Assembly (NCBI GenBank): GCA_017624675.1
Contig: JAGAMO010000006.1
Coordinates: 21,413 to 85,412, forward strand
Source: Clostridia bacterium
Lineage (GTDB): Bacteria > Bacillota > Clostridia > Oscillospirales > Acutalibacteraceae
Direction of reading: 5' to 3'
DNA length: 64,000 nucleotides
The notes below the pieces were generated by a model. That model was not told where the DNA came from and ran no database searches. It worked only from the letters and a program-made list of their open reading frames with translations. The number at the start of each line of letters is the position of its first letter. Within the stretch, counting starts at the first letter, position 1. The position numbers and the translations under genes are program-made. This document shows, one piece after another, positions 42,612-53,463 of the stretch.

Positions 42612-43544
42612 ATGGAATTTTTAAAGTTGCTTGAAAGCATACGAACCCCACTTCTAGACAGTTTTTTCTCTACCATAACCCATTTAGGAGAGGAAACCTT
42701 TTTCATTGTTTTTGGTCTGGTTTTCTTTTGGTGTATAAACAAAAAAGAGGGTTATTATCTTTTATCAGTGGGCTTTATCGGAACAATTTTAAATCAGTTT
42801 TTAAAGCTTCTTTTCCGAATACCCCGCCCTTGGGTTAAGGATAAGAATTTTACCATTGTAGAATCGGCAAGAGCCGAAGCTACGGGATATTCTTTCCCTA
42901 GTGGACACACCCAGTCGTCGGTTGGTGTTTTTGGTGCAATTGCCAGATGGGAAAAGAACAAAATTATCCGTATTATCTGCATTTTGCTAATAGTTTTAGT
43001 TCCCCTTTCCCGTTTATATCTTGGGGTACACACTCCACTTGATGTCGGCGTTTCTTTAGGTATTGCGTTAGTACTGATTTTTGGTCTCTACCCCTTAATT
43101 CATAAATTCTTTGATAACAAAAAAGCTATGCGGATTTTATTTGCAAGTATGGTAGGACTTTCTCTTATATATCTTGCGTTTGTTTTACTTTATAACTTCC
43201 CTGCCGATGTTGACAAGGACAATTTAGAGCACGGTATTAAAAACGCTTACAAAATGCTTGGCTGCACTTTAGGTGTTTTAATTGGTTTTGAGATTGACAC
43301 AAGATTTACAAACTTTAAAACTGACGGCAATTTCCTTTGCCAAGTTTTAAAATTTGTTATTGGCCTTATCCCCTTGCTTGTCATTAAAGAGGGATTAAAA
43401 ATACCCCTTAAAATGATATTCGGTGCAAGTTTTGTTGCCGACGGTATAAGATATTTCTTACTTGTTATCTTCGCCGCTTGTGTATGGCCGCTTACATTTA
43501 ACTTCTTCAAAAAAATTACAGATAGAAAAAAGACCGAGGTTTAA
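42612..43544 (+). CDS. PAP2 family phosphatase
   Basis: The 310-residue membrane protein has the PAP2 acid phosphatase motifs: KLLFRIPRPWVKD (KxxxxxxRP), YSFPSGHTQSSVG (PSGH) and SRLYLGVHTPLDVG (SRxxxxxHxxxD), within the first 160 residues, followed by five or six more membrane segments. It probably acts on a lipid phosphate such as undecaprenyl diphosphate or phosphatidate; the extra C-terminal membrane half is shared with clostridial relatives. The start has GGAGG upstream. Its last codons form part of the terminator stem. Confidence 0.92.
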   Translation: MEFLKLLESIRTPLLDSFFSTITHLGEETFFIVFGLVFFWCINKKEGYYLLSVGFIGTILNQFLKLLFRIPRPWVKDKNFTIVESARAEATGYSFPSGHTQSSVGVFGAIARWEKNKIIRIICILLIVLVPLSRLYLGVHTPLDVGVSLGIALVLIFGLYPLIHKFFDNKKAMRILFASMVGLSLIYLAFVLLYNFPADVDKDNLEHGIKNAYKMLGCTLGVLIGFEIDTRFTNFKTDGNFLCQVLKFVIGLIPLLVIKEGLKIPLKMIFGASFVADGIRYFLLVIFAACVWPLTFNFFKKITDRKKTEV

Positions 43545-43558
43545 AACCTCGGTCTTTT
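43527..43558. terminator. Bidirectional terminator between the PAP2 gene and groL
   Basis: AAAAGACCGAGGTTT and AAACCTCGGTCTTTT pair almost end to end, with T runs on both strands. The 5' arm overlaps the end of the PAP2 coding region, including its stop codon. Confidence 0.88.
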
Positions 43559-43571
43559 GTTTTAAGTTTTA

Positions 43572-45212
<1,641 letters not shown>

Positions 45213-45219
45213 TTACTCC

Positions 45220-45504
45220 TTATTCAACAATTGCTAAAATATCGCAAAGACGGATGATGGTATATTCCTCGCCGTCTAATTTAATATCTGTTCCTGAATA
45301 TTTTGCGGCAACAACCTTATCGCCTACCTTAACGGTCATTTTAACTTCCTTGCCGTCTACAATACCACCTTCGCCAACAGCTACAACCTCGGCAATTTGA
45401 GGTTTCTCCTGAGCGGCAGAGGTTAGTACAATTCCGCTTTTTGTGGTTTCTTCGGCTTTTGCGGCTTTAAGCACAACATTATCAGCCAAGGGTTTAATAT
45501 TCAT
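45220..45504 (-). CDS. groES: Co-chaperonin GroES
   Basis: The 94-residue cap protein has the family pattern: IKPLADNVVLKAAKAEETTK, then SGIVLTSAAQEKPQIAEVVA (mobile loop at about 17-35, ending before the conserved VVAVGEGG), and KVGDKVVAAKYSGTDIKLDG near the C-terminus. It is the first gene of the groES-groL operon. No CIRCE element (TTAGCACTC-N9-GAGTGCTAA) is present upstream. Confidence 0.96.
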   Translation of the reverse strand: MNIKPLADNVVLKAAKAEETTKSGIVLTSAAQEKPQIAEVVAVGEGGIVDGKEVKMTVKVGDKVVAAKYSGTDIKLDGEEYTIIRLCDILAIVE

Positions 45505-45539
45505 AATATATTCCTCCCAAAGATAAACTTTTAAATTTT

Positions 45540-45568
45540 ATTATACACAAAAGATTTTAAAAAATCAA
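45540..45568 (-). promoter_or_regulatory. Promoter of groES-groL
   Basis: Minus strand TTGATT (45563-45568), 17 nt, TATAAT (45540-45545), about 35 nt before groES. The surrounding 170 bp carry no CIRCE repeat and no visible CtsR-type direct repeat. Confidence 0.75.
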
Positions 45569-45680
45569 TAGTAACTATTCATTTAATTTCGCATTAAAAA
45601 TTGTATTTCGACAATTTAAACAAAAAATTTTTTCTATAATTTAATAAATATGTTTGATACTAAAAAATATGCTAATTTCG

Positions 45681-45709
45681 TTGACAAAAGACTATGTTTA
45701 TGATAGAAT
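45681..45709 (+). promoter_or_regulatory. Promoter of the purine operon
   Basis: TTGACA (45681-45686), 17 nt, TAGAAT (45704-45709). The transcript would start near 45716 and carry the whole ZTP riboswitch. Confidence 0.85.
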
Positions 45710-45726
45710 AAGTATCGTAAATTTGA

Positions 45727-45834
45727 TGTTCTTTGCGACTGACGGTAAGTGCAAAAAACCGGTGGTTTATTTGCACATTTAAGTGGAGCTCACCACGTGG
45801 AACAAAGAACCTTTTGCCGACCGTCTGGGCTCAC
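45727..45834 (+). ncRNA. ZTP (pfl) riboswitch
   Basis: The leader carries the blocks of the pfl motif: GCGACTGACGG at the 5' end, a variable stem (GTGCAAA...TTTGCAC), GGAGCTCACCACGTGGAACA in the middle and the conserved 3' element GCCGACCGTCTGGGC at 45816-45830. The class binds ZTP/ZMP, which builds up when 10-formyl-tetrahydrofolate is low, and turns on purine and one-carbon genes. Here it precedes purE and an operon with glyA and fhs, which fits. The 3' GGGC is shared with the terminator that follows, so ligand binding should prevent termination. Confidence 0.93.
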
Positions 45835-45872
45835 TAAACTGCTGTTTTCAGCGGTTGGGTGCGCCCTTTTTT
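45827..45872 (+). terminator. Riboswitch expression platform (terminator)
   Basis: GGGC-TCAC at 45827-45834 can pair with GTG-C-GCCC at 45859-45866 over an inner stem (TGCTG/CAGCG), followed by TTTTTT. The stem would take the 3' conserved GGGC away from the riboswitch. Confidence 0.8.
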
Positions 45873-45890
45873 AACTTTTGGAGGTAACTT

Positions 45891-46379
45891 ATGAAAAAAG
45901 TTGGTATCATAATGGGGAGTGACAGCGACCTTCCCGTAGTTTCCAAGGCTGTTGACACATTAAAAGCCTTTGGTGTTCCCTATGAGGTTCACATTTTCTC
46001 TGCCCACAGAACACCTGTTGAAGCAAGAGATTTTAGCATAAACGCAAGAAAGAACGGTTTTGGCGCAATTATCTGCGCCGCAGGTATGGCTGCCCACTTA
46101 GCGGGCGCTATTGCCGCCAACACAACCATCCCCGTTGTTGGAATACCCATTGCTTCGGGCGGTTTAGGCGGAATGGACGCTTTGCTTTCAACCGTTCAGA
46201 TGCCCTCTGGCATTCCCGTTGCTACAGTAGCCGTTAACGGTGCTGTCAACTCGGCTTTGCTTTGTATCCAAATGCTTAGCATTGAGGATAAAAATTTGGC
46301 CGACAAGTTAGATGCTAAACGCAAGGCAGATGCCGATGCTGTTTTAGCCAAAGATGTTAATATAGCTTCTAAGCTTTAA
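45891..46379 (+). CDS. purE: N5-carboxyaminoimidazole ribonucleotide mutase PurE
   Basis: PurE converts N5-CAIR (or AIR plus CO2) to CAIR. The 162-residue protein has [33 protein letters not shown] and [20 protein letters not shown], typical of class I PurE, which works with PurK. No purK is in the operon. The start follows GGAGGT and stands directly after the riboswitch. Confidence 0.96.
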   Translation: MKKVGIIMGSDSDLPVVSKAVDTLKAFGVPYEVHIFSAHRTPVEARDFSINARKNGFGAIICAAGMAAHLAGAIAANTTIPVVGIPIASGGLGGMDALLSTVQMPSGIPVATVAVNGAVNSALLCIQMLSIEDKNLADKLDAKRKADADAVLAKDVNIASKL

Positions 46380-46401
46380 TAATTTTAAAGGAGTTTTTAA
46401 A

Positions 46402-47088
46402 ATGGATAAAAAATTACTTTACACTGGAAAGACCAAAAATGTTTATGAATTAGAAAACGGCAACTGCCTTCTCTTATTTAAAGACGACTGCACCGGTAAA
46501 GACGGCGTTTTTGACCCCGGTGAGAACCAAGTTGGAATTACTATTGACGGCGTTGGCGATGTTAACCTTCGTATGTCGATTTACTTCTTTGAAAAAATCA
46601 ATGCTGCTGGCATTAAAACTCACTATGTAAGCGCAGACCTTGAAAACACCACAATGGAAGTTCTCCCTGCTAAGGTTTTCGGCAAGGGCCTTGAGGTTAT
46701 CTGCCGTTACAAAGCTGTAGGAAGCTTTATCCGCCGTTACGGTGATTATATTGAGTCAGGTGCTGACCTTCCCGCTTATGTTGAGATGACATTTAAGAAC
46801 GACGAAAAGGGCGACCCCCTTGTAACCAAAGACGCTCTTGTTGCTTTAGGTGTTATGACCGAAAAGCAATATGACGATATGAAGAAAATGACTCAGGACA
46901 TCACCAAGATTGTTGCTGATGACTTAAAGGCTAAGGGTCTTGACCTTTATGACATTAAGTTCGAGTTTGGTTACAATCCTGACGGTGATGTAATGCTCAT
47001 TGACGAAATTGCTTCGGGTAATATGCGTGTATACAAAGACGGAGAGTACATTGACCCCATGACCCTCTCCAAACTTTTCTTCGCTTAA
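46402..47088 (+). CDS. purC: SAICAR synthetase PurC
   Basis: PurC joins CAIR and aspartate with ATP. The 228-residue protein has [34 protein letters not shown] (in place of the common F.DD.TA), [20 protein letters not shown], and [20 protein letters not shown] near the C-terminus. It follows purE by 22 nt. The 87-nt gap after it holds an imperfect hairpin around 47110-47140. Confidence 0.95.
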   Translation: MDKKLLYTGKTKNVYELENGNCLLLFKDDCTGKDGVFDPGENQVGITIDGVGDVNLRMSIYFFEKINAAGIKTHYVSADLENTTMEVLPAKVFGKGLEVICRYKAVGSFIRRYGDYIESGADLPAYVEMTFKNDEKGDPLVTKDALVALGVMTEKQYDDMKKMTQDITKIVADDLKAKGLDLYDIKFEFGYNPDGDVMLIDEIASGNMRVYKDGEYIDPMTLSKLFFA

Positions 47089-47107
47089 TTAATATTAGAC
47101 TTAATTC

Positions 47108-47141
47108 TAAGGCTGACGCCCCAAAAAGGTGCCGGCCTTGA
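47108..47141 (+). other. Imperfect hairpin in the purC-purF gap
   Basis: AAGGC...GACGCC and GGTGCC...GCCTT can pair, with a few weak pairs, around a short A-rich loop; GATATTTTTTAG follows. It could be a weak attenuator or an mRNA-processing site that changes the level of the downstream genes. Confidence 0.4.
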
Positions 47142-47175
47142 GATATTTTTTAGACGCTTTTAAAAGGAGACAAAT

Positions 47176-48600
47176 ATGGGCGGATTTTTCGGCGTAGTCG
47201 GCAAAAACGACTCGGTTGCAGACGTTTTTTTCGGCACCGACTACCATTCTCATTTAGGCACTCGCCGTGGCGGTATGGCCGCTTTTGACAATGAAATTGG
47301 ACTTCAGCGTGAAATTCACAATATTCAGAATTCACCCTTTAGAACAAAATTTGAAAATGTAATGAACGAAATGAAAGGTACCTCGGCAATAGGTTGCATA
47401 AGCGACTTTGACCCGCAACCTCTAATGTTCCGTTCAAAACTTGGTGTTTATGCGATTTGTGTTATAGGTCGCATAAACAATTCTGAAGAATTAATCGAGC
47501 GTTACTTGACCGAAAATATAGGTCAATTCAGCACAATGACCGGTAGCAAAATTAATTCAACCGAGCTTGTTGCTTGTCTTATCAATCAAAAGGGCAATTT
47601 TTCAGAGGGTATCCGTTTTGCACAGGAAAACATTGACGGCACTGCTTCCATTCTTATCCTAAAGGATGACGGAACAATTATTGCCGCCCGTGACCTTTTA
47701 GGCAGAATACCTGTCATTATCGGTAAAAATGAAAACGGCCACTGTGTTTCCTTTGAATCCTTTGCGGTTTTTAAGGTTGGATATGAAATTGTAAGGGAAT
47801 TAGGTCCCGGTGAAATTGTTGAACTCACCCCCGACAGTATGACAGTTTTAAAAGAGCCCGAAAAAGAAATGAAAATTTGCGCATTTCTTTGGAGCTATTT
47901 CGGTTACCCTAACTCTTCTTACGAAGGCATTAATGTTGAGGTTATGCGTTACCGCAACGGTGCTATTATGGCACAAAACGATAAGTACGACGGATTTTGT
48001 GATGATGTTGACTATATCGTGGGCGTTCCCGATTCAGGCACTCCCCACGCTATCGGTTATTCTAACGAAAGCGGAACACCTTTTGCCCGTGCATTTATAA
48101 AATACACACCAACTTGGGCAAGAAGCTTCACTCCCGTTAACCAAAGCGAAAGAAAACGAGTAGCCACAATGAAGCAAATCCCCGTTCACGACCTTATAAT
48201 TGATAAAAATTTGCTTTTTGTGGACGATTCTATTGTAAGAGGAACACAACTTGCAGGTACCGTTAAGTTCCTTTATGACAACGGCGCTAAATCAGTGCAT
48301 ATGAGGTCGGCTTGTCCCCCAATTATGTACGGTTGCAAATATTTAAATTTCTCACGCTCGACCAGTGATATGGACCTTATAGCAAGACGAGTGATTTTAG
48401 AACTCGAGGGCGAAGAGGGCTTTAAACACATTGAAGAATACAGCGATGGCTCTACCGAAAGAGGAAAATCTTTAAGAAAAGCCATTTGCGATAAATTCAG
48501 CTTTTCCTCGCTTGAGTTCCAGTCACTTAAAGGTGTTATAGAAGCCATTGGTCTTCCCGAAGATAAACTCTGCACTTACTGTTGGAACGGTAAGGGTTAA
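47176..48600 (+). CDS. purF: Amidophosphoribosyltransferase-like protein lacking the catalytic N-terminal cysteine
   Basis: PurF makes phosphoribosylamine from PRPP with nitrogen from glutamine. The 474-residue protein keeps the PRPP site (LLFVDDSIVRGTQLAG near residues 346-361) and four Cys that match the Fe-S ligands of the Bacillus type (Cys235, Cys387, Cys466, Cys469). Its N-terminus reads MGGFFGVVGK, where active enzymes have MCG(I/V)xGI, so the glutaminase nucleophile is Gly. The usual RGQEGAG and HNG stretches are also changed (TDYHSHLGTRRGGMAAF; GRINNSEEL). AAAAGGAG at 47161-47169 sets the start firmly at this Met. It may use ammonia, or another PurF exists. It lies between purC and purM. 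Confidence 0.88.
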   Translation: MGGFFGVVGKNDSVADVFFGTDYHSHLGTRRGGMAAFDNEIGLQREIHNIQNSPFRTKFENVMNEMKGTSAIGCISDFDPQPLMFRSKLGVYAICVIGRINNSEELIERYLTENIGQFSTMTGSKINSTELVACLINQKGNFSEGIRFAQENIDGTASILILKDDGTIIAARDLLGRIPVIIGKNENGHCVSFESFAVFKVGYEIVRELGPGEIVELTPDSMTVLKEPEKEMKICAFLWSYFGYPNSSYEGINVEVMRYRNGAIMAQNDKYDGFCDDVDYIVGVPDSGTPHAIGYSNESGTPFARAFIKYTPTWARSFTPVNQSERKRVATMKQIPVHDLIIDKNLLFVDDSIVRGTQLAGTVKFLYDNGAKSVHMRSACPPIMYGCKYLNFSRSTSDMDLIARRVILELEGEEGFKHIEEYSDGSTERGKSLRKAICDKFSFSSLEFQSLKGVIEAIGLPEDKLCTYCWNGKG

Positions 48601-48626
48601 AAATAAAAGTAAAGGAATAAAAAATT

Positions 48627-49667
48627 ATGCATAACAATTCTAAATCCGAAAGCTACGCTGCAGCAGGCGTTGATATTACTGCCGGTTACAAAGCAGTTGA
48701 ACTTATGAAAAAACACATTGCAAGAACCAAGAACGAAGGTTGTCTTGATGATGTTGGCGGCTTTGGCGGTTGCTTTGGCTTACCCATTGCCGGAATGGAA
48801 GAACCCGTTTTGGTTAGCGGTACTGACGGTTGCGGCACCAAGGTTAAATTAGCTATTTTACTTGATAAGCACGACACCATCGGTATTGACGCTGTTGCTA
48901 TGTGCGTTAACGACATTATCTGTGTTGGCGCAAAGCCTTTATTCTTCCTTGATTATATTGCTTGCGGCAAAAACATCCCCGAAAAAATTGCTGAAATCGT
49001 AAGCGGTGTTGCAGAGGGTTGTGTTCAGTCGGGTGCGGCTCTAATCGGTGGCGAAACTGCTGAGCATCCCGGTATGATGCCTATTGACGATTACGACCTT
49101 GCAGGTTTTGCCGTTGGTATTGTTGATAAGAAAAAAATTATCGACAACACCACTATGGAAGAGGGCGATGTTGTTATTGCTCTTCCCTCGAGCGGTGTTC
49201 ACTCAAACGGTTTCTCACTTGTTCGCAAGGTTTTCGATGTTGAAAACTGCGACCTTACCTCTCCTGTTGAGGCTTTGGGCGGCAAATCTTTAGGTGAAAC
49301 ACTACTTGCTCCCACAAAGATTTATGTCAAACCCGTTTTAGCATTGCTTGACAATGTAAGGGTTCGTGCTATTTCTCACATCACAGGCGGCGGCTTCTAT
49401 GAGAATATTCCGAGAAGCATTCCCGATGGTTTCGGCGCTAAGATTGACAAGTCAGCTGTTAAAATTCTCCCCATCTTTGATTTGATTGCAAAGACCGGTA
49501 ACATTACTGAAAGAGATATGTTTAACACCTTTAACATGGGCGTTGGTATGAGCATTGTTGTAGCAAAGGCTGACGCTGACAAGGCTTTGGAAATTCTTAA
49601 AGCACAGGGTGAAGAGCCTTACATAATCGGTGAAATCATTAAATCCGACGATAAGGTGATTTTATAA
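48627..49667 (+). CDS. purM: Phosphoribosylformylglycinamidine cyclo-ligase PurM
   Basis: PurM closes the imidazole ring (AIR synthetase). The 346-residue protein has YAAAGVDITAGYKAVELMKK, VSGTDGCGTKVKLAILLDKH, DAVAMCVNDIICVGAKPLFF, ALIGGETAEHPGMM, PSSGVHSNGFSLVRKVF and HITGGGFYENIPRSIP, all AIR synthetase signatures. It is followed at once by purN, which shares one base with its stop. Confidence 0.97.
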   Translation: MHNNSKSESYAAAGVDITAGYKAVELMKKHIARTKNEGCLDDVGGFGGCFGLPIAGMEEPVLVSGTDGCGTKVKLAILLDKHDTIGIDAVAMCVNDIICVGAKPLFFLDYIACGKNIPEKIAEIVSGVAEGCVQSGAALIGGETAEHPGMMPIDDYDLAGFAVGIVDKKKIIDNTTMEEGDVVIALPSSGVHSNGFSLVRKVFDVENCDLTSPVEALGGKSLGETLLAPTKIYVKPVLALLDNVRVRAISHITGGGFYENIPRSIPDGFGAKIDKSAVKILPIFDLIAKTGNITERDMFNTFNMGVGMSIVVAKADADKALEILKAQGEEPYIIGEIIKSDDKVIL

Positions 49668-50269
49668 TGAAAGCAAATATTTCTGTTTTGGTGTCGGGTG
49701 GCGGCACTAATTTACAGGCTTTGATTGACGCTCAAAAAAGCGGTATTATTACAAGCGGTGAAATAAACCTTGTTATCTCTAACAATCCTAATGCTTACGC
49801 TTTGGAACGCGCAAAGACAAACGGCATTAAAACTGCTGTTTGCAACAAAAAAGAATTGGGCAACGCTTTTGAAGACGAGCTTATTAAGATTTTAGATGAA
49901 AACAAAACCGACATTATTGTTCTTGCAGGTTTTATGTGTATTTTAAGTGAGCAATTCACAACAAAATACGCTAACCGCATAATCAATGTTCACCCCTCCC
50001 TTATCCCCTCTTTTTGCGGAAAAGGTTTTTACGGACTTCGCGTTCACGAGGAAGCCTTAAAGTATGGCGTTAAGGTAACGGGTGCTACAGTTCATTTTGT
50101 TAACGAAATTCCCGACGGCGGAAAAATAATAATGCAAAAGGCGGTTGAGATTAAGGACGGCGACACTCCCGAAATACTCCAAAAAAGAGTTATGAAAGAG
50201 GCCGAGTGGAAAATCTTACCTCTCTCGCTAGAAAAAGTTTGCAAAGAAATTATAAATGCAGGTGAATAA
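49667..50269 (+). CDS. purN: Phosphoribosylglycinamide formyltransferase PurN
   Basis: PurN formylates GAR with 10-formyl-tetrahydrofolate. The 200-residue protein has VLVSGGGTNLQALIDAQKSG (phosphate loop), VLAGFMCILSEQF and the active-site run NVHPSLIPSFCGKGFYG followed by KVTGATVHFVNEIPDGGKII, which has the His and Asp. Its folate need is met by glyA and fhs downstream. Confidence 0.95.
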   Translation: MKANISVLVSGGGTNLQALIDAQKSGIITSGEINLVISNNPNAYALERAKTNGIKTAVCNKKELGNAFEDELIKILDENKTDIIVLAGFMCILSEQFTTKYANRIINVHPSLIPSFCGKGFYGLRVHEEALKYGVKVTGATVHFVNEIPDGGKIIMQKAVEIKDGDTPEILQKRVMKEAEWKILPLSLEKVCKEIINAGE

Positions 50270-50270
50270 A

Positions 50271-50987
50271 ATGGCTTTATATGATTTAAAAACACTTTTA
50301 TCAGAAAACTCCTACCCCGGCAGAGGTATTGTAGTTGGTAAATCGGCTGACGGTAAAAACGCAATGATTGCTTATTTCATTATGGGCAGAAGCGAAAACA
50401 GCCGTAACAGAATTTTTGAGCGTTTTGAGGGCGGTATGAGAACAAAAGCCTTTGACGAGTCAAAGCTTTCTGACCCCTCGCTCATTATCTATAACCCCTA
50501 TTTAAAACTAGGCGATACCGATATTATCACTAACGGCGACCAGACAAATACCATTTACGATTTCCTTAAAGATGGTAACACCTTTGAAGATGCCCTTTAT
50601 ACCCGTGAATTTGAGCCTGACGCTCCTAACTTCACACCTCGTATTTCGGGTGCTTTGTATTACGGTTTTAATAAAAATATGTTTACCTACAAACTCTCTA
50701 TTTTAAAGAGTGCAAACGGCAGACCAGAAGCTTGCAACCGTTATTTCTACACTTATGTTCCCGAAGACGGAATCGGTCATTTTATCCACACCTATAAATG
50801 CGATGGCAACCCAATACCTAGTTTTTACGGTGAGCCTGAAGAGGTTGCTCTTCCCAACACTGCTGAGGAATTAGCAGACTTGTGCTGGAACAATTTAAAT
50901 GAGGACAACAAGGTTTCTCTCTTTGTTCGTGCTATTCCTCTTGATGGCAGTGAGCCTACCGAAATTATTATCAATAAAAACAAATAA
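50271..50987 (+). CDS. purO: IMP cyclohydrolase, PurO type
   Basis: The 238-residue protein matches the PurO (archaeal-type) IMP cyclohydrolase family rather than PurH: YPGRGIVVGKSADGKNAMIA, YFIMGRSENSRNRIFE, LIIYNPYLKLGDTDIITNGD, FEPDAPNFTPRISGALYYG. It closes FAICAR to IMP, the last step. AGGTGA upstream of the ATG at 50271 decides the start; the open frame to 50256 overlaps purN. The next gene gives the formyltransferase half, so together they replace the fused PurH. Confidence 0.9.
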   Translation: MALYDLKTLLSENSYPGRGIVVGKSADGKNAMIAYFIMGRSENSRNRIFERFEGGMRTKAFDESKLSDPSLIIYNPYLKLGDTDIITNGDQTNTIYDFLKDGNTFEDALYTREFEPDAPNFTPRISGALYYGFNKNMFTYKLSILKSANGRPEACNRYFYTYVPEDGIGHFIHTYKCDGNPIPSFYGEPEEVALPNTAEELADLCWNNLNEDNKVSLFVRAIPLDGSEPTEIIINKNK

Positions 50988-50998
50988 GGAGTACCGAT

Positions 50999-52183
50999 AT
51001 GAAAGAATTTGAACTTAAATACGGCTGTAACCCCAACCAAAAGCCCTCCAAAATCTTTATGGCAGACGGTGGCGAGTTACCAATTGAAATCCTTTGTGGC
51101 AGACCAGGTTATATCAATTTCCTTGACGCTTTCAACTCTTGGCAGTTAGTAAAGGAACTCAAAGAGGCTTTGGGACTCCCCGCAGTTACCTCTTTCAAGC
51201 ATGTTAGCCCCACAAGTGCCGCTGTTGGAACTCCTTTGTCTGATAAACTAAAGAAGGCTTGTTTTGTAGACGACATTGAAGGCCTTGACGAATCTCCCCT
51301 CGCCTGTGCATATGCCCGTGCCAGAGGTACTGACCGTATGTGTTCTTTTGGCGATTGGGTTGCTCTTTCTGACACTTGTGACGCTACCACAGCTTTACTT
51401 ATCAAGCGTGAGGTTTCCGACGGTATCATCGCTCCCGATTATACCCCCGAAGCTTTGGAAATTTTGAAATCCAAGAGAAATGGCAACTATAACATAGTAA
51501 AAATTGACCCCAACTATGTTCCCGCCCCTACCGAAACCAAACAGGTTTACGGAATTTCTTTCGAACAGGGTCGCAACAACTTTGAAATTAACGAGGAATT
51601 GCTCTCTAATCTTGTTACAGAAAACAAAAACTTGCCCGACAGTGCAAAGAGAGACCTTATAATTTCTCTTATCACCTTAAAATACACCCAGTCTAACTCG
51701 GTTTGCTTTGCGGTTGACGGTCAGGCTATCGGTGTAGGTGCCGGTCAGCAGTCAAGAATTCACTGCACCCGTCTTGCAGGAAGCAAGGCTGACACTTGGT
51801 TCTTGCGTCAGCACGACAAGGTTTTAAATCTTCCCTTTAAGGCTGATATTGCAAGACCTACCAGAGACAATGTTATTGACGGTTACATCAACCGCAACGA
51901 AGAGGATGTTTGTGCCGACGATAATTGGCAGAAATACTTTACATCTCAGCCCGCTCCCCTTACCGATGATGAAATCAAGGCTTACCTTTCTACCATCAGC
52001 GGTGTGGCTTTAGGCTCCGACGCTTTCTTCCCCTTTGATGACAATATTGAAAGAGCCTACAGAAGCGGCGTTTCCTATATTGCCGAGCCCGGCGGTTCTA
52101 TCCGCGACGATGCAGTTATTGACTGCTGTAATAAATACGGTATTGCTATGGCATTTACCGGTATGAGATTATTCCACCATTAA
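50999..52183 (+). CDS. Stand-alone AICAR formyltransferase (PurH C-terminal-like)
   Basis: The 394-residue protein has the AICAR transformylase domain alone: LKYGCNPNQKPSKIFMADGG, ILCGRPGYINFLDAFNSWQL, TSFKHVSPTSAAVGTPLSDK, the cofactor and substrate run KYTQSNSVCFAVDGQAIGVG, AGQQSRIHCTRLAGSKAD, and the C-terminal VSYIAEPGGSIRDDAVIDCC. The MGS-like IMP cyclohydrolase domain of bifunctional PurH is missing. Such proteins have been called PurV. It is paired with purO, 11 nt upstream. Confidence 0.9.
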   Translation: MKEFELKYGCNPNQKPSKIFMADGGELPIEILCGRPGYINFLDAFNSWQLVKELKEALGLPAVTSFKHVSPTSAAVGTPLSDKLKKACFVDDIEGLDESPLACAYARARGTDRMCSFGDWVALSDTCDATTALLIKREVSDGIIAPDYTPEALEILKSKRNGNYNIVKIDPNYVPAPTETKQVYGISFEQGRNNFEINEELLSNLVTENKNLPDSAKRDLIISLITLKYTQSNSVCFAVDGQAIGVGAGQQSRIHCTRLAGSKADTWFLRQHDKVLNLPFKADIARPTRDNVIDGYINRNEEDVCADDNWQKYFTSQPAPLTDDEIKAYLSTISGVALGSDAFFPFDDNIERAYRSGVSYIAEPGGSIRDDAVIDCCNKYGIAMAFTGMRLFHH

Positions 52184-52200
52184 TTTGAGGTATATTTTAA

Positions 52201-53439
52201 ATGAACTTTTTTGACGAATTAAAGAATTATGATAAGGAAATCTTTGAAGCCTGTGATAAAGAACTTCAAAGACAGCAACACAACATTGAGCTTATCGCTT
52301 CTGAAAACATCGTTTCCAAGGCTGTTTTATTAGCCGCAGGCGGTGTTCTTACCAACAAATACGCCGAGGGTTACCCCTCAAAGCGTTACTATGGCGGTTG
52401 CCAATGTGTTGATATTGTTGAGGAAATTGCAAGAAAGAGAGCTTGTGAGCTTTTTGGTTGCAATTTTGCAAACGTTCAGCCACATTCGGGTGCTAACGCT
52501 AACCTTGCCGCATTTTTTGCTCTTTTGCAACCCGGCGATACCGTTATGGGTATGAATTTACAGCAAGGCGGTCACCTTTCACACGGCTCACCCGTTAACA
52601 TTTCGGGAAAATATTTCAACATTGTCCCCTATGGTGTGGCAGATGATACCGAGACTATTGATTACGATGAAATGCGCAAGATAGCTCTTGAGTGCAAACC
52701 TAAATTAATCGTTGTTGGTGCTTCTGCATATTCAAGAATCATTGATTTCCCAAAATGCCGCGAAATTGCCGATGAGGTCGGCGCTTATTTGATGGTTGAT
52801 ATGGCTCACATTGCAGGTTTAATTGCTGCAGGAGTTCATCCCTCTCCCATTCCTTACGCTCATGTTGTAACCACAACCACTCACAAGACCCTTAGAGGTC
52901 CCAGAGGCGGTATGATTCTTTGCAACGATGAGGAAATTTATTTAAAGATAAACAAGGCTGTATTCCCCGGAACACAGGGCGGACCCTTAATGCACATTAT
53001 TGCCGCTAAGGCTGTGGCTTTGGGAGAAGCTTTAACCCCCGAATTTAAAGAGTATCAGAAACAGGTTGTTAAAAACGCCGCTGCTCTTTGCGAAGGTTTA
53101 AAGGCAAACGGCTTGGACATTGTTTCAGGCGGCACTGATAACCATCTTATGCTTTTGAAACTTATAAATTCTGGTATTACAGGTAAAGAATTAGAGCATC
53201 GTCTTGACGAAGTTCACATTACCGCCAACAAAAACACCGTTCCAAACGACCCTCAAAGTCCCTTTGTTACAAGCGGTGTGCGTCTTGGCACCCCCGCTGT
53301 TACAACACGCGGATTTAAAGAGGCTGAAATGGATAAGATTGCAAACTGGATTACCCTTGCAATTAACGATTTTGATGCCAAAAAGGCTCAAATTTCTGAA
53401 GAAGTACAGGCACTTTGTGCTAATTTCCCCATTTATTAA
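52201..53439 (+). CDS. glyA: Serine hydroxymethyltransferase
   Basis: GlyA turns serine and tetrahydrofolate into glycine and methylene-THF, giving both glycine and one-carbon units for purine synthesis. The 412-residue PLP enzyme has [80 protein letters not shown] and the PLP lysine in [17 protein letters not shown] (near residue 230). It lies between the AICAR formyltransferase and purD. Confidence 0.98.
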   Translation: MNFFDELKNYDKEIFEACDKELQRQQHNIELIASENIVSKAVLLAAGGVLTNKYAEGYPSKRYYGGCQCVDIVEEIARKRACELFGCNFANVQPHSGANANLAAFFALLQPGDTVMGMNLQQGGHLSHGSPVNISGKYFNIVPYGVADDTETIDYDEMRKIALECKPKLIVVGASAYSRIIDFPKCREIADEVGAYLMVDMAHIAGLIAAGVHPSPIPYAHVVTTTTHKTLRGPRGGMILCNDEEIYLKINKAVFPGTQGGPLMHIIAAKAVALGEALTPEFKEYQKQVVKNAAALCEGLKANGLDIVSGGTDNHLMLLKLINSGITGKELEHRLDEVHITANKNTVPNDPQSPFVTSGVRLGTPAVTTRGFKEAEMDKIANWITLAINDFDAKKAQISEEVQALCANFPIY

Positions 53440-53463
53440 AAGTAAAATTTAAGGAGCTTTAAA

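Noticed and set aside
45505-45720. CIRCE or CtsR operator for groESL
   Set aside because: No TTAGCACTC/GAGTGCTAA pair and no heptad direct repeat could be found on either strand.
47108-47141. Operon-ending terminator between purC and purF
   Set aside because: The stem has several weak pairs and the T run is broken and some distance away, and the pathway genes continue on the same strand; at most it is a weak attenuator.
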